The notes: generated from the sequence alone by a model not told the origin. Positions 26,113 through 39,525 are shown, numbered from the stretch's first letter. The stretch is 64,000 nt of DNA from Anoplolepis gracilipes (GCF_047496725.1 NC_132974.1:12147001-12211000), one strand, 5' to 3'. Made by a program: numbers and translations.

Positions 26113-26528
26113 TTAACCTTTAAAGAACGGGAAGCCAATATTTTGGCTTTGAACTATATATATATTTTCACTTTAAATATTTTACATAAGGGTCCCTTTT
26201 TGGTAATTCAAATTTAAATTTTATTTAAAAACTTAAATTTTTACAGGTTACTGTAATCTGTTGATGATATACTCATATATATTTTAGTGAATATATATTT
26301 TTTGACTATTTTTCTCATTCGAAACTAAGATAAAAGATGAAACTCTTTGATAATTATAATTTTATAATGATTCTGTGGAATTTTTTTATTTTTGTTACCG
26401 TACCGGACGGGAAGCCAATATATTGGCTCGCTTATTTTTCATAGTACAATACTATAATAAAGATGTAAAAATTCTTACTTCAAATTACAAAACTTTACGA
26501 AAAAATATGCCCGTCCTCTAAAGGTTAA
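26113..26528. mobile_element. piggyBac-like MITE, 408 bp with TTAA duplications
   Basis: The element (26117-26524) is flanked on both sides by TTAA (26113-26116 and 26525-26528), the target duplication of piggyBac transposons. Its ends are inverted repeats: CCTTTAAAGAACGGG at the left and, read inward from the right, CCTTTAGAGGACGGG, with two mismatches in 15. The interior is AT-rich with no long open frame, so it must have been moved in trans by a transposase encoded elsewhere. A 22-bp subterminal motif (26127-26148) recurs in the same orientation at 26407-26428 with one mismatch. Its core AGCCAATATATTGGCT is a perfect palindrome. The family assignment rests on the TTAA site and the CCTTT start. 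A chance TTAA pair is unlikely given the inverted repeats. Confidence 0.75.
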
Positions 26529-29500
26529 TAACGAATTCACGATCAGGAAAAAACAGATTTATAGTTTTGAGAAAAGTTTTAAATTTACTCGGCTCTTTTT
26601 TTCAAAAAAAATTTTTTTATAGACATACACACACATATTTCATAGTTATTTATATATCTAAATATAGAAAAATATTTAAAGGTACGAAAAAATAATTAAC
26701 TTAATATTTACATAAACAAATTAAGAGTATACATGACTCCATGGCTAATTTTCCGGTATTATTTTGTACACTGTACGTTTACATTTCTTCGTCTCTTCGC
26801 ACTCGTCATTCTTCCTCCATTTCAGTTGTAGCAGCGAAAAGTAAATAAATAAATCGTGTAATAATGCGCGCGTTTAATGAGCAACAGTAGTTTCACGCAG
26901 GGGGTTAAATCTAATTCGGGAATAACGCGCATCCGAAATCCTTTCATATCGGCGGCGGCCCCCGACGGAATCGCACGCCGTATTAATTAATACGTGCGCT
27001 CTAAATGGCCCGTTCATCCGCAATGACAACAAAAAGTCTCCCGCTCTTTCGCAATTACTCGCGATTACTCTTGTTTTGCCAATCGATGAGGCATGCGATT
27101 TTATTATTATGAGCCGCGTTCAAGCGCATGCACACATGCGGCTCTCACACCCCCTCCCCCCTCTACTTCTCTCTTTCCACGCGGATATATAATGCGGAAT
27201 TCCGATTGCAGTGCCGCGCCAGCGCGCGATAAAAATTAATTAACAGAAACGCCGATGAACCCGGGCTCGGCCCCCGGTGCGGAATATTTCGTGAATAATA
27301 AAATATCTGGGCGAGAGAGAGAGAGAGAGAGAGCCGATCGTTAACGGAAGCTGCGAAGCGATCCGCCGCCACAATGCAATAGTTTGAATGCACCGTGCGC
27401 AAACAACCGATAACGTCGAATTCTCTTTTTCTTCTTTTTTTTGCGATATTTACGGTAAACGATATTCTAATTAACTGTTTCCGGGCCGCAGTTACCGCTG
27501 GTATTTTGACAAAATTTGAAGATTTAATTATGTAGTCGATATATGATAAAAAGTTATTTAAATTTCGTTTAGCGTGAGTATTTCTTAATGTGCTAAAAAA
27601 AATAAAACTGTAAAGTAAGAAAATACAAAATTAATTGCAAAATCACGTCTTTTAAGAGAGTCTGTTATACTTCTTAAAAAAATATCTTTCACACAATTTC
27701 GTACAAAGAATTTAAACGAAAAAAAGGATTAAAAATGTGGTTGAGTTTAAAGAGAGAAGGAATTTTTCTAGAAAATACATGTAGTAAAATATTAACCAAA
27801 CATGTGAGTTTCTATATTCTATTCTATTTTAAAAGAAAGATGTACGAAAAGAAGCTTAAACCAAGAGAGTTAAAGGTACAGTTGTACAATACTTAATGCA
27901 AATTAACAAAGAGTTTTTCTATCAAATGTATTCGCCTCGAACGTTTAACACGGCATTAATGAGAAGTGAGAATAGCCATCAGAGGCGATATTTTCCGCGC
28001 AAAATGATTTAATCGCGGTGACCGTAAAGTTGCGCGTGCTCTCCTTGTGACGTTGGGTAACAAAAGTCACAGTGATCACGTCGCCCTTCTTCTCTTTCAC
28101 GTCGAGCCTTGAAAAAGAAACGCCAGGGGGGAGAGAGAGAAAAAAAAAAACGTCGGAACATCCCTCGACGCGACGGTCTCGAGTCTCGAATTACAACGCA
28201 ACCGCACTCGTTAAACCATCCCTTCGACCCAGTCTCGTCTTTCCGCTGCCGTCGCGTCGTATCGACAAAAGCGCTGCCAGTAACAATAAGGACGATGATA
28301 ACAATAATAAAAGTACGACACCGAGGGAAGGAACACTCGCGCAGGAACTTCGCATCCATTACCCTCATCACCCCCGATACCGGATGCCGTTCAAAGTGAT
28401 ACACATTGACCAGTAGAAAACGACTCTTCAATCAGTATTAATTAAATTCTATATTTTTTTTCTTTTGATTGTCGAAAAAAAAAAAATCGAATCAATAATA
28501 AATTTTTAAAGAGACTCGTAGACAATATTTCTTTTCAGCGAGAATTTAATAGATGATTATATCATATCTTCGATATGAAGCAATTTATTAATCGAAAGAT
28601 ACAGATAGACATTTTACAAAAGTAAAATTGACTTGAAAGTAATTGAGCAGAGATTTTTTTAGCGTATAATCGTACAATTGATAGTGAAAGAAAGAAAGAA
28701 AAATTGGTATCCTATATCAGAGAAGCTGACAATCCTTCCACTTTCATGGTTAGAAACTGTCATTCACCCTTTGAATGATAGAAAATTAGTTATCCCCGCA
28801 TCTCAAATTACTACTGTCAACTCCTTTCTTCCTGCCGATGACTGTTCATGACACGCTCTGCAGGCGTTGCCAGTACTCGACACCTCGAGCGAAGCTATCA
28901 GCGCGCCCATCGGTGCACCAATATCACCCCTTTACCCTATCCGTCCCGCCCTTTACACTTTTCCCTGCTGCGTATCTTACAAAACGAGACTAAATGCGCG
29001 CGATAGAACCGAGAAGGTCCCTCTCGAATGGAGTGTCACCAGAATACGGAGGAAGGAAGAGGGTGCGAGCGAGAAGAGGAAGCAACAGAAGAGGAGGGGA
29101 CGAGATCGCCTCGAGGACGACCCGTCCGTCTTCATTAGACCCTTGGTATGAGGGACAGGTAAGAGGACCGGCAGGTTAAATCGTGTGTATTGTACATTTT
29201 ATACCGGGTGTAGCGTTGCTCGCATGCATGTATAATTTCACACGCACAATAGGCCGCGACTGCTATTGTGCCGGCAGAAGCTGTCTGTCAAAACTCGCTC
29301 GTGTCAACCGACGGCGCTACTATTAAAAAGGACACTCCGATCCCTAGTTCGGGCCCCAGCGGCGTAGAAACGGTCCCGTTCTTGTCCCTAACCGGATGCA
29401 ATTATTCGTCGGATACGGCACGACATATACACGCATAAAGAATTATTCCGCGTTTGTTTTAATATTAATTCTGCTGCATTTAATATATTAAGACAGCGGA

Positions 29501-30372
29501 TCTTATTTTTAGAAATTTTTTAGAAAAATTAATAAAGAAACTTTATACTTATTATATTATAATTTAAGATTAACAATGGAATTTTTAAATGTGCACTATA
29601 TAATTTTAACTAATCGTAAAGTCGATAATAAAGCTGATTATCGACTAAAGCATTTTCATTATGAAAACAATCTCTGAAAAATTAAACATTCATTTATTTT
29701 TTATATTTTATTTGACATTCATATATACATAATATGCAAATATTAAATAATTAAGGATAAATTCCTAACGCATAAATAGATAAAAAATTTAATTTCTTAA
29801 TGTCCCGATTGGATTTTTCTGTTCAGTAAATATTTTCTTTCGCCGTTAAAAAATAAAAATATTAATAAAACTTTAACTGAGAGAAAATTCATTATAAATT
29901 CCATAAAGATGATATAACTATATTTCTTTCTTTACGTTTTTTGTACCCTCGGTCTATAGTCTAAACGAAGTAAAAAGTACAGCTTTATGTATAGAAACGA
30001 AAGAAAAAGAGATGACAAAACGGTGGGTTAACGGAAGTTCTAATTCGATCACGATGGTGAATCGTGTCCATCGTGGAGAAAATAAAAGAAGCCCCGACAA
30101 AGAGAGGTCCTGGCGCGTTGCTCGTGCGTGCACTATCGTCGATCGTTTGTGCTCATACGTTAAACGTCCTGTCATCGTGGAGCGGTGCAAAAAGTGCCGG
30201 TCCAGCTAAAAGAGAGCTGGGCTGGCTGGCTGGCTCTGGCTGACTGGCTCGACGGTGGGAGCGAATCGGCCGCGAAAGATTGTCGGTGTGTGCCATTGAC
30301 GTTCGACGAATGCAGCAGCTTCGCCGCCGTTGTTCCATCGTCGACGCGAAAGCGAAACCGCCATGTCTATCC
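26529..30372. other. No gene seen; mixed
   Basis: AT-rich at 26530-26870 and 27430-28000, CpG-rich at 26880-27400, 28010-28400 and 28830-29400. The block 28863-29158 has AG and GTAAG borders but its open frame closes just before the donor. AT-rich again at 29450-29940. Confidence 0.5.
27312..27333. repeat. (GA)n microsatellite
   Basis: About 11 GA units. Confidence 0.9.

Positions 30373-30444
<72 letters not shown>
30373..30444. repeat. (TCTG)n microsatellite, about 18 units
   Basis: A perfect tetranucleotide array. It opens all frames and so creates false open reading frames of SVCL and RQTD repeats on the two strands. Confidence 0.95.
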
Positions 30445-33400
30445 GCTTGTCTGCCTGTTTGTTCGTCGCGATGGGCAACGGAGCAAGTTTTCGATCCAAC
30501 TGTTTCGATGCGGTCGCCCGGATAACGTCGACGAGGCGCGCAAATTCAACGGCAAATGCAGCCTTCGGCTTTGCGTGAAATACGGAAATAGTATTTGCTG
30601 TAAACGTAAAATGGAAATTAGAAATAGATATCGCTTGCAGTATCCTGGATTCTGAATTTTATTTCTCTATTACGACGACGATGCATATCGTCCACGATGC
30701 GGGATGAGAATTAAAGAGCCGCATTTGGTACGGTAAATGAGCCCTGAGTTTTTATTTTACGAGGCGTCGAGATGAGGTTTAGAAACCAGACCCACATTTA
30801 TTGCTAAATGTGTCACGCGAATACGAATCATTCAGTACTAAATGCGCGTTGGAAATGGAAGCGGGTATGGACAGGAAAATTTTTGTTACATCATGCAACA
30901 ACGTTGAAATAAACGTAAATGAATGAATTTTTAAATTCATTTTTATTTTTTAAAATAAAAACGTCAGAAATTATATATTTTTCATCGCGAGGGAAATTCT
31001 ACTTTCAATCTGAGGAACCTCGTATATCGAAAACTCTCACTTTTTTCTCTTGTTTTCCGGTTTCCCTGCTTTTATTTTGCATCGCTATTCCAAGAGAGAA
31101 GTGCATCGAAGCACGCTAAATGTATATTGCACGCTGTATCAAATGTCGATCGACCGGCTAAAGTGAATTTAACCCTTCACGAACCACAGCAAATCGACTA
31201 CTACATCGTGATTTTAATCCTTCCCAAGCGGTTACAGTTTATATACGCGTGCGTTGCGAATGATTTTTACCAGAGAATACTTTATTTCCTCTAGTAAAAT
31301 AATTTTTTTATCTTTTTATAAATTAAATATTTTGCAAAATTTTTTTCTTTAAAAAATATTTGAGTAGGAGAGATTTACATGAACGTGGTATTGGGAAATC
31401 CGGAAGAGAATCTGCGTATACAGATGCAAGACAGTCTCTTGCATCTACGTCATAAAATGATATGGATCATTCGCGTTTCGAAGTATTCTCATAAATCTCT
31501 AAACACGTGACTCGGTACCGAGAAGGACGGAGAGATCGAAGAAGAGACGCGCGACATCATTGTACAAATGACACGGTGCGAATCGTGTCGCGTGAACGTT
31601 TGAGAGATCGTAAGTTCCGTCTGTGCAAAGCGGAACGGAAGTTAAACGCCGACGCGCGATTCAGAGACGGTTCGCGGAATCGAGTCGTCGAGTACCATAT
31701 ATCGATTCATGCATTCTACCTATATATACGGGGCGGCGCGCGAGCAGGAAATGTATTCAGAGGTCGCGTAACCTTCATCCGTGACGCGTTCAGGACGCCA
31801 GCTGGTCCATTTATCTTGCAGAAGCTGCTCTTCGTCCTACTCTTCGCTTTTTTTTCCACCCCGAACCACTTTCGTCACGAGTCTTCCGTCTTTTTTGCTC
31901 GCTGCTTGCAGCGCGACATGCATCCTCTTATCGAGGTGATACCTTGTCTACCGATTAAGTTCAATGGAGCATGCTTTAGAGCCAATTTAGATCGAACCGA
32001 TTTAAGCTCATCTCCCACGCTCTCGTTTCATCGATTATTGAATTAAAATTTTTCTACAAGTATGAACCATTGGACACGAACCAATCACTTTTCATTTTCT
32101 ATGCTTATTTTTAATTAGACAGAAACATATGTTTGCGATTTCTCTCTTTTCTACATACTTCATTCTATCGAGACATCAGGCTATCAATGATATGTCAATT
32201 TCCGAAAATCGGCAATTTTTTCGATATTGGCCCGTTATTGTGATCAAGAGAACAAGGTTGACTTTCTCGCACAACCGCCATTTCCTTCGTTTCGATCGTA
32301 AAATTTTACGGCTGTCTTCCTACCTTCTTTGGGACTCCTCTCGCGTGTAAAGTCGTGCAGATCATCGACCGTGGAAAAAAGTTTTCGGATTCAGCCGCCA
32401 TTATAAACGCGCGACTCGATCGAGAGATGAATTTCGCGATTTATAACTGGCGTGTAGACTGCTGCTCGTGAAAACTCTCACTCTTGCACGATCGAGCTTT
32501 CTCCATCGACCGTCTTTCTATAAGCTTTCTATAAGCTTTCTTTTTATTTCATGGTGAACGATAATTTTGAACCGTCTCGTACAGCGCGAGCTTTTCGATA
32601 TAATTTATCTGGTACGACACACTTTTAGTCTTTTCATTAACTTTTTTTTATATACATTTTTGAATCTTTATTTAAGTAATTATATTCCTTTTGTGCGCAG
32701 AAATTAGGAATTTTTTTTCGGGATAAAAACTAACATTTCTCTCTTTCTTATCTCCGCAATTCCACCATTCTTTCTTCTTCTTCCTTGCGTACTCGATGCG
32801 AATTTGATGAGGTAAACATGACGATGTTTTTTAATATTTCTTTCTAGATCTTCTAACTTTTCTCCTCCTCGCAAACCTTGTGCGCGCCCTGAAGATTTAT
32901 GTGTACGGATTGCAAATTAATGTTGACTCCAAAGTTTCCCTTTCATTTAGGGTTCTTTGCTTTTTTGAGGTTCCTGAAAATGATAAACAAAAAAAACGTA
33001 TTACGAGGCAAATATACACCATTAATTTCTAATAATCAAACCATATATAACAGATCTATAATAAATTTGCATGTAAGTGTAACAATGTTTAATATATGTA
33101 TATAGAATGAAAATTTGCAATGCTACATTTCTATCATCAAAGTTAAATTAACAGATATTTTTATATCGTTTATTTATTATTTTATACACATAATTATACT
33201 ATGATTGTCAAAGAAATTGATCAAATACTTAAGTGTTTATATTTTTAATATTAAAACGATGGAAGAGAATAAAAACATATAATAAAAGAGATTTTTATAT
33301 TTGCTTGTATATTATTAGGAGAATAAATGATAAATGATGTATATCTAAAGTAATATATTTATTTGTCGAAATAATTTTTTGAAATTTTTGAAACACTTGA

Positions 33401-34908
33401 TTTCTTTCATCAATTTCATAAGTTTTGTGCATGTGTGTGTACTTTATATATATATTTATATACATATATATAAAATTGTTTTAATTATATTATATAATAA
33501 TCAATTGTTTACACGGCTTACAAAATGTTTAATATCTAATAAATTAAAATTTAATCTCTCATCGAATCTCTCGTGCAAGGTATGGCCACGAAATCGATTA
33601 TATCATTACATTTTTACGGTCTCGATAAATTATTCATGCATGCATTAGCGGTCGTTCATTCAATAATTATTGCAAAATCCTCTTAGACGGGACATTGAGC
33701 GACAAACATAACGGCTGTTTTATCAGATGTTGGGCGGGTTGATTTTCCGTCGCGCGGTCCAACCACCGTCACTCTCGGACGATCCACCCTTAATTATTGT
33801 CCGTAAGAGGCTTAACATTAGACACGTCTTTTCGGATTGGTGGAGAGCTAGTTTAGCGTGCCCTCAAGTGAGTAATAACTCGTCCTTGGTCGTATACCGC
33901 GACAATTAAAAACATCGAAAAACGAGAATGCGTTTTGCCCGCTTCCTGTTTTTTCCCCTCTTTCTTCGCTTCTTCCTTTTTAACACTTGTGCTTAATTTA
34001 ATCCGCGTTAGACGACAACGCTGTCGCGCGTGAAATAAGAAAAGCGACGCGAAAAAGAGAAAAAAGAAAGGCATCCTCTCTCCGAACTGCACCGCCGCGA
34101 GAAGATGCCGTGGCGTAAAATTACAACGACATCGTCGTTCCCTATTACTTTACACGATGGAGACAGACTAAATTGATGTTACGAAGGTATCGTGAATTCA
34201 CGATAATCGCGGGTAACCGGCTTATCTCGCGATTAACTCTGACGACGCCAGAAGATATTTTCAGAAACTGCAAATATTCAATTTTTTTTTAATTTAAATC
34301 ACTACTTATAAGTGTTAATGGCAAAACTATCATGTTGCGCTCTCGCGATAAAATTATTCTCGGTAACAACAACTCGAGGGCGTGAAAATTCGAGGAGCCG
34401 ATTTCGATAAACGCAACGATATTCGGCACAAATGAAACCTTCCTTTTTCTTGCTTTTGAAAGTTTCGGCCTCTCGATCGCCTGCTCAATTCGCTGCGAAA
34501 GGAAATTAGGAGCCAAAAAGAAAGTCGGCAAATGAAAATTTCGATCGCGGCCAGCAGCACGGGCGAGCCAATTCGCCGCCGTTAGTCGAACGGGAAACGC
34601 GGTGGAATATTACGAAAGTTTTCCTCGGCTCGCCCGGTTTGCGCGCGCCCCTTTTTCCCCGAGATCAAGAAGAGTGAGAAGAGTTGCAAACGTTATCGTG
34701 CTTCGAAATTTTTCGCGCCTTTAAAGGCCACCTTCTCTTTCCGCCTTCTCCTGCTTCCGCATCTCGGTTCTTCTCAAGCCCCTCAAACTCATCCCTCGAT
34801 TTGCCGAGTAAAAAGTTTCCAGTAGCGATGGTTTCCCTATTCGTGCGGTAGAAGGAACGGGGGGATGGACGAGAGCAGGGATGAGGACCCGATGTTTTTG
34901 TATCGACG

Positions 34909-34909
<1 letters not shown>
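30445..34909. other. No gene seen; mixed
   Basis: CpG-rich pieces at 30450-30600, 31380-32000, 33700-34250 and 34300-34900, separated by AT-rich DNA (notably 32600-33550). The 179-codon plus-strand frame 31507-32046 is Arg-rich at the start and hydrophobic in the middle, but matches no family I know and is about what chance gives. Confidence 0.5.

Positions 34910-34944
<35 letters not shown>
34910..34944. repeat. (TC)n microsatellite
   Basis: About 17 TC units running into a C7 stretch. Confidence 0.95.
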
Positions 34945-34946
<2 letters not shown>

Positions 34947-37259
34947 CCCCTCTCTTTCTCTTTTCACGCATCCCCAACATTTGATTGTATCGCTACGTGA
35001 CTGAAATAAAGTGCGCGCAAATGCAGCCGTACTTGCATTCAGAATCTCAAAGGACGCGCACGTCTACATACAGGGTGGCTCGTTTCAGCTTTGTGTAATC
35101 TTTCGCGAAATTTGAAGAGACTTATTAAAAAAAATGAAGAGCTTTGAAAAGATTTGAAAATGTTCTGTCTTTTTAAAATTTTGTTGAAATTTCTTTAAAC
35201 CCTTTTTTAATACATTATTATATTAAATAATCTTTTAAGAACTTGTAAACGATATCTTGATTACCCGGTATATACACGTGGCGCATTTTCGCCCTATTCT
35301 TCTCGACGAGCGCGATTTTCGATTTTTACAAAGATACGTGAATAAAGCGACGCTTACTTTACCGCCGCAATATGCAACCGATGAAAAAACAATTATAAAA
35401 GCATTAAAATGCATTCTACTAAATTTGAAAACATTTTGAAAATGTTCTCAAACATCTGGTCGCTAGAAATTTATAGTTAAAGTTTCGAAAAACGATGAAA
35501 AATGAGCGAACTGATCGTTAACAATATCTGTATTTTGCGCTTCAGGCGAATATTGCAATAATCAAAAGCACCGTTTATAATAAATCCCTTTTGTTCGCAA
35601 ATAGCAAATAATCTGATATTTGAATAAAGCTGAATAATTATCGCATTAATAAACAATAATCAAATAAACCCCATGACGCTAATATAACGTATAGTAAATA
35701 ATCTTTCTGTCCTGATTGTATAATAAATAACACAATGCTCAAAATGCTAACGAGGTCATCGGTTTCCAAGGGGATAAATTTTCGACTGTTTTATCTATTT
35801 ATTTGCCCTATTCGGACCCTTTTGCGATTACCATGGTAAACTATTTTCGCTGAGAAAATAAAAATCAACTCTGAGCTAATCAGGGAAGATGAAAGTGACG
35901 TCCCCGGGATATCCCGTATAAATAAATACGCAAACACTTAAACGAATTAACGATTAAGAATGTTCTCCGACAGGGGGGTTAGAAAGTTGGAAACGAGGGA
36001 CGTGAACGAGACAAATGACTGTCGACGAAAGTTACCGAATCGAGAAAGGATAGAGTGGCTAAAGCGGGAGCGAATTCGAGGTGTAATTAACGGAATGTCA
36101 TCCCGCCGCGGCCAATAAAGTTCAAAGGATTTAATTCGATTGAACGATCCCTCCACAAAGCGGAGGAAAGTAGGATCGACGAGAGCGTGGTAGGAATGGA
36201 TGACGGACAAAGGCTCGAGGATTGGCTTGCGAGGGGAAAAATAACGTTAGATTTGTTTTTCTTTGGTGACCAGAGACTATATATACCACCCCATACGTAG
36301 GTTTCAGTCGATCTGGCCAATTAAGGAGATGCACTTCCAAAAGAAACAGGCCGAGGGCTCGGATGATTAGAAGCGCGCCCTTTACCCTTCGCGTAGACAT
36401 TAATGTACGGTCGCTATAGTTGCCTTTTTTCCTGATTTATCCTCTGTTTGTCCCTTTCTCTGAGTTTAGGATCATATTATACGACAGAAAACAATCCCAC
36501 CACTTTTGATCCCTCATTGAACAAATCTTGGCGAATGTATAGACACAACGTTAGACTAATAAAGCTTTTTTTTTTTCTTGTGTGAAATAAGAAAATTAAA
36601 TTAATTTTTAAATAATCAAAGCTTTATTTTGAGACTACAAATTCTAAAATAAATGTAAATATAAGATAATTGTTTTTACATATTCTCAACAAGTATCGTC
36701 AATAATTTCCAAGCAGTTTGTAAAAAAATGCGAAAGAAACGAGAATTTAATTTTTTATACAGTTCTATTATTTGTCAAATATATATTTCAGGAAACAAAT
36801 TATATCAGTATATAATAATAATCTGGAACTAATGGCCTGAGAATATTATAATTCTAATAATGTCTATCATTTACTGTCAAGAAACAAATTTTTTAATATT
36901 TCAGTCGTAATTTTAACTTTATCATCCCTAGAAAATAAAAAATATTTTTTTTTATTTAAAAAAATGCCTTATATATATTCCTTATTGTATCAGCAGTCAT
37001 GTAAAAGTGTATCGTAAAATCTATTCTGAGGAAATTTGGGATTTTTCGTGTAATATCCAACAGAGAGACACTCTGGTTGCGAAGGAAAAATAAGAGAGCC
37101 AAACGTCGGGAAACGTTGGATCTGTCACAAGACCTCCCGCGTTCGTTGTGGGGGACGGTATTCGCGAGCAGGCTGGTAAATATGCACTTAATATGTAAAA
37201 GAGTATATAAAAAGTTTATGGCGGGCAATCAGGGACCTATGCTGCGTCATATTAAAAGA

Positions 37260-37281
37260 TCTACGGGCGGCCGCCCGTAGA
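37260..37281. repeat. 22-bp perfect GC-rich palindrome
   Basis: The core CTACGGGCGGCCGCCCGTAG (37261-37280), flanked by T and A, is a perfect palindrome with no loop. It could be a dimeric protein-binding site or a small hairpin. The role is unknown. Confidence 0.6.
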
Positions 37282-37329
37282 ACGGTACGACTGAAACGCG
37301 GATTCTGATGTGCGGAGAGCGCGTGCCTT

Positions 37330-37359
37330 CGGTATCTCGCGGAAAATTGCGAGATACCG
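37330..37359. repeat. 11-bp stem, 8-nt loop hairpin
   Basis: CGGTATCTCGC (37330-37340) pairs perfectly with GCGAGATACCG (37349-37359) around GGAAAATT. It lies only 49 bp from the palindrome at 37260. Confidence 0.6.
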
Positions 37360-38333
37360 GCTGCTTTTATATATTTGTATTCGTTTCTATATATGCCATA
37401 TTTTTCTGCTTTCTCTCCTGCCAGGACCGGAGAAACAGGGGATATACACTAGGCTTGGAAATTAAATTCTTCAGAAAGCGCACGTTGGCTTTCATATGAA
37501 CGAGTGAGCGAGAAGGGTCCAAATTTACAAAGAGTGTACAAATTTTGCCAAGGTTTTATGCACAAGTTGAAATAAAAAACGTGAAGTAAGAAAGAGAAAC
37601 AGTAAATAAATCACGTAGTGGATCTCATGCAACATAAGTTGTATGTATGTAACTTTAAAATTGTACGCATGTAACTTTCGATGACATTTCGTTTTGATAT
37701 TTTTTATTTTTTGTTTATTATGTTATCAAAAATAAAATATTATTAATTAATGCTCAATTATTCTGCTGTACGTCGATTTGCGTACAATTTTTATATAATT
37801 TCACTAACTAACGCGAAATTGAATAGTCCTACATGTTTTCCATCCTCTTGCCAATTCCTAAAATACACCGAGTACTGTTATATCTCCATTCCTCATTATC
37901 GTTTCAACACAGTCATTTGCATTGGCGATATACCCGCACCTGTCACGCTAACTCGATTACGTGCGTGGGTTGGATCTCATCCAAGTTATCGCCGAGTCGT
38001 TCAATGCAATAGATATGTGCGATAGATGGTTCGGCATAATAGATTACGCCATCGGTCTTTCAGTCGGTTAAATACGAAAAACTTTTACGGGCCGTTTAAT
38101 GGATCGTACCGACAGATAACATTGGAGTTTGCGCGATTCAAGCCACAAAGCTCATGTCGAATGTATAATTAATCTTAAACGTAACAAGGGTCCCTCTAAA
38201 TTGCCGTTATGAAAGCTTCATAAAATTGTTACCGTACAGCACGTCTGGAAAGTTGTAATTTGACATCGAGAAATTAACACACGTAGATTACACATATATA
38301 AATATATATTTTTCCTATTTAAAAGATTTGTCT

Positions 38334-38359
38334 GTCTGCAATAATTTATTATTGCAGAC
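38334..38359. repeat. 11-bp stem, 4-nt loop hairpin
   Basis: GTCTGCAATAA (38334-38344) and TTATTGCAGAC (38349-38359) are exact reverse complements with a 4-nt loop; one wobble and one more pair extend the stem outward. Confidence 0.5.
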
Positions 38360-39207
38360 GGAATCGAGTTTTCGTTAATTTAATAATTTATTTAATAATG
38401 TATTAATATTTTAAACAAAATTCAACAAATTTGCAAAAATATAATTTGATAGACATATGAAATATTTTATGATATATCTTATTATTCCGGATTATTAAAC
38501 AGGCCCTTGGCAATTTCATTTCCTAAGGATTCGAGTGCCATCAACGAGAGGCTAACTCAACACTCTACCAAAACTGTACGTATTCTGCGGATCGCCATTA
38601 TGACGCGTGTTTATCAGGACCGGGAGAACCTCAGTGAATTAACCCTGTCTCGATGTTAGGAGAAAGAGATGGAGGTAACCCTGGAAATGCCACTCGAGCA
38701 GCGCCGTAACATTTTACGCTCTGGCTCTGGCTTAATTAGAAAATGCTTGACCCTCGTAAAAGCCGACTTTGACCGTCCGGATGTGCTGTTTCATGACCCC
38801 TCGGGTAACCCCCGCCGATATCGCTACCTCCCTTGTGGCGGCCACCTTATGTCTTTTCTCACGAATACATCGTGATTTGTGCCGGTTGTATCACTACCAT
38901 CGTTTCGTCTGTTGCATTTGTAATAAGAAATTTATATATAAATCATATATTTATTAAAAAATATAAGCTTGAAAATTCAGAATCGATTTTCTTTGACGAA
39001 AATATCGAGGCAAATCAGATTTATACTTCTTTAATGTTCAGTGTTTGTTGAGCGTCTGTAAAATTTTGTTAAAATAAAATCAATCTAAAATAGGAGAAGA
39101 AAAATTATCTTGTCTCAATATTAATAATTACTCAATTTAATAATTAAATTTCTTATAATTTCTTATATTCTTTAAATTTCTATATATATTATTATATTCT
39201 ATATATA

Positions 39208-39214
<7 letters not shown>

Positions 39215-39255
<41 letters not shown>

Positions 39256-39263
39256 AGATATAT
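39215..39263. repeat. (TA)n(TAGATA)n compound microsatellite
   Basis: TA dinucleotides followed by about four TAGATA hexamers. It lies about 100 bp before the inverted-repeat element at 39367. Confidence 0.9.
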
Positions 39264-39366
39264 ACATATCTATTGAAATATTAATGAAATCTGAAATTAC
39301 ATATATGTAAAAAATTAAAATTACAATTCTCTTCTTTTTTCTTAAAATCTCGATATAAAAATTTCT

Positions 39367-39525
39367 TAAGCCGGTAATCACAATCCGTTTTTATATTTAA
39401 GATCGTCTTAAGGTCTTAAAATTACATTTGGTCATCTGATTGACTAAATAGAGTCTTAAGACGATCTAAAACACAACTTAAGTTGATCATAAATATAAGA
39501 ACGAACTATAAATACCGACTACTTA
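39367..39525. mobile_element. Small inverted-repeat element, about 160 bp
   Basis: The outer arms (about 39367-39404 and 39484-39525) are imperfect reverse complements of roughly 40 bp. The inner arms are a perfect 13-bp pair, AGATCGTCTTAAG (39400-39412) and CTTAAGACGATCT (39455-39467). The whole can fold into one long interrupted hairpin. It contains no open frame and lies next to a (TA)n/(TAGATA)n tract. A decayed MITE is the simplest reading; no clear target duplication was found. Confidence 0.5.

Larger units (their letters stand above)
34945..39214. other. No gene seen; hairpin-bearing 37.2-38.4 kb
   Basis: Mixed DNA, AT-rich at 36560-37000. Three compact hairpins or palindromes lie between 37260 and 38360. 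A strong pyrimidine tract plus CCAG at 37400-37423 resembles a splice acceptor, followed by 25 open codons and a stop. ACAGGGTGG at about 35070 resembles a common insect transposon end but no partner was found. Confidence 0.5.

Noticed and set aside
30185..30655. 156-codon frame with SVCL repeats
   Set aside because: The repeat peptide is produced by the (TCTG)n microsatellite, which is open in all frames.
31507..32046. 179-codon plus-strand open frame
   Set aside because: Arg-rich start and mixed hydrophobic rest with no recognisable motif. The length is consistent with chance in CpG-rich DNA.
35070..35090. ACAGGGTGG-type transposon end; similar ACAGGATGTATCAGAAG at 54414
   Set aside because: Only single ends with no partner or target duplication; too short to assign.
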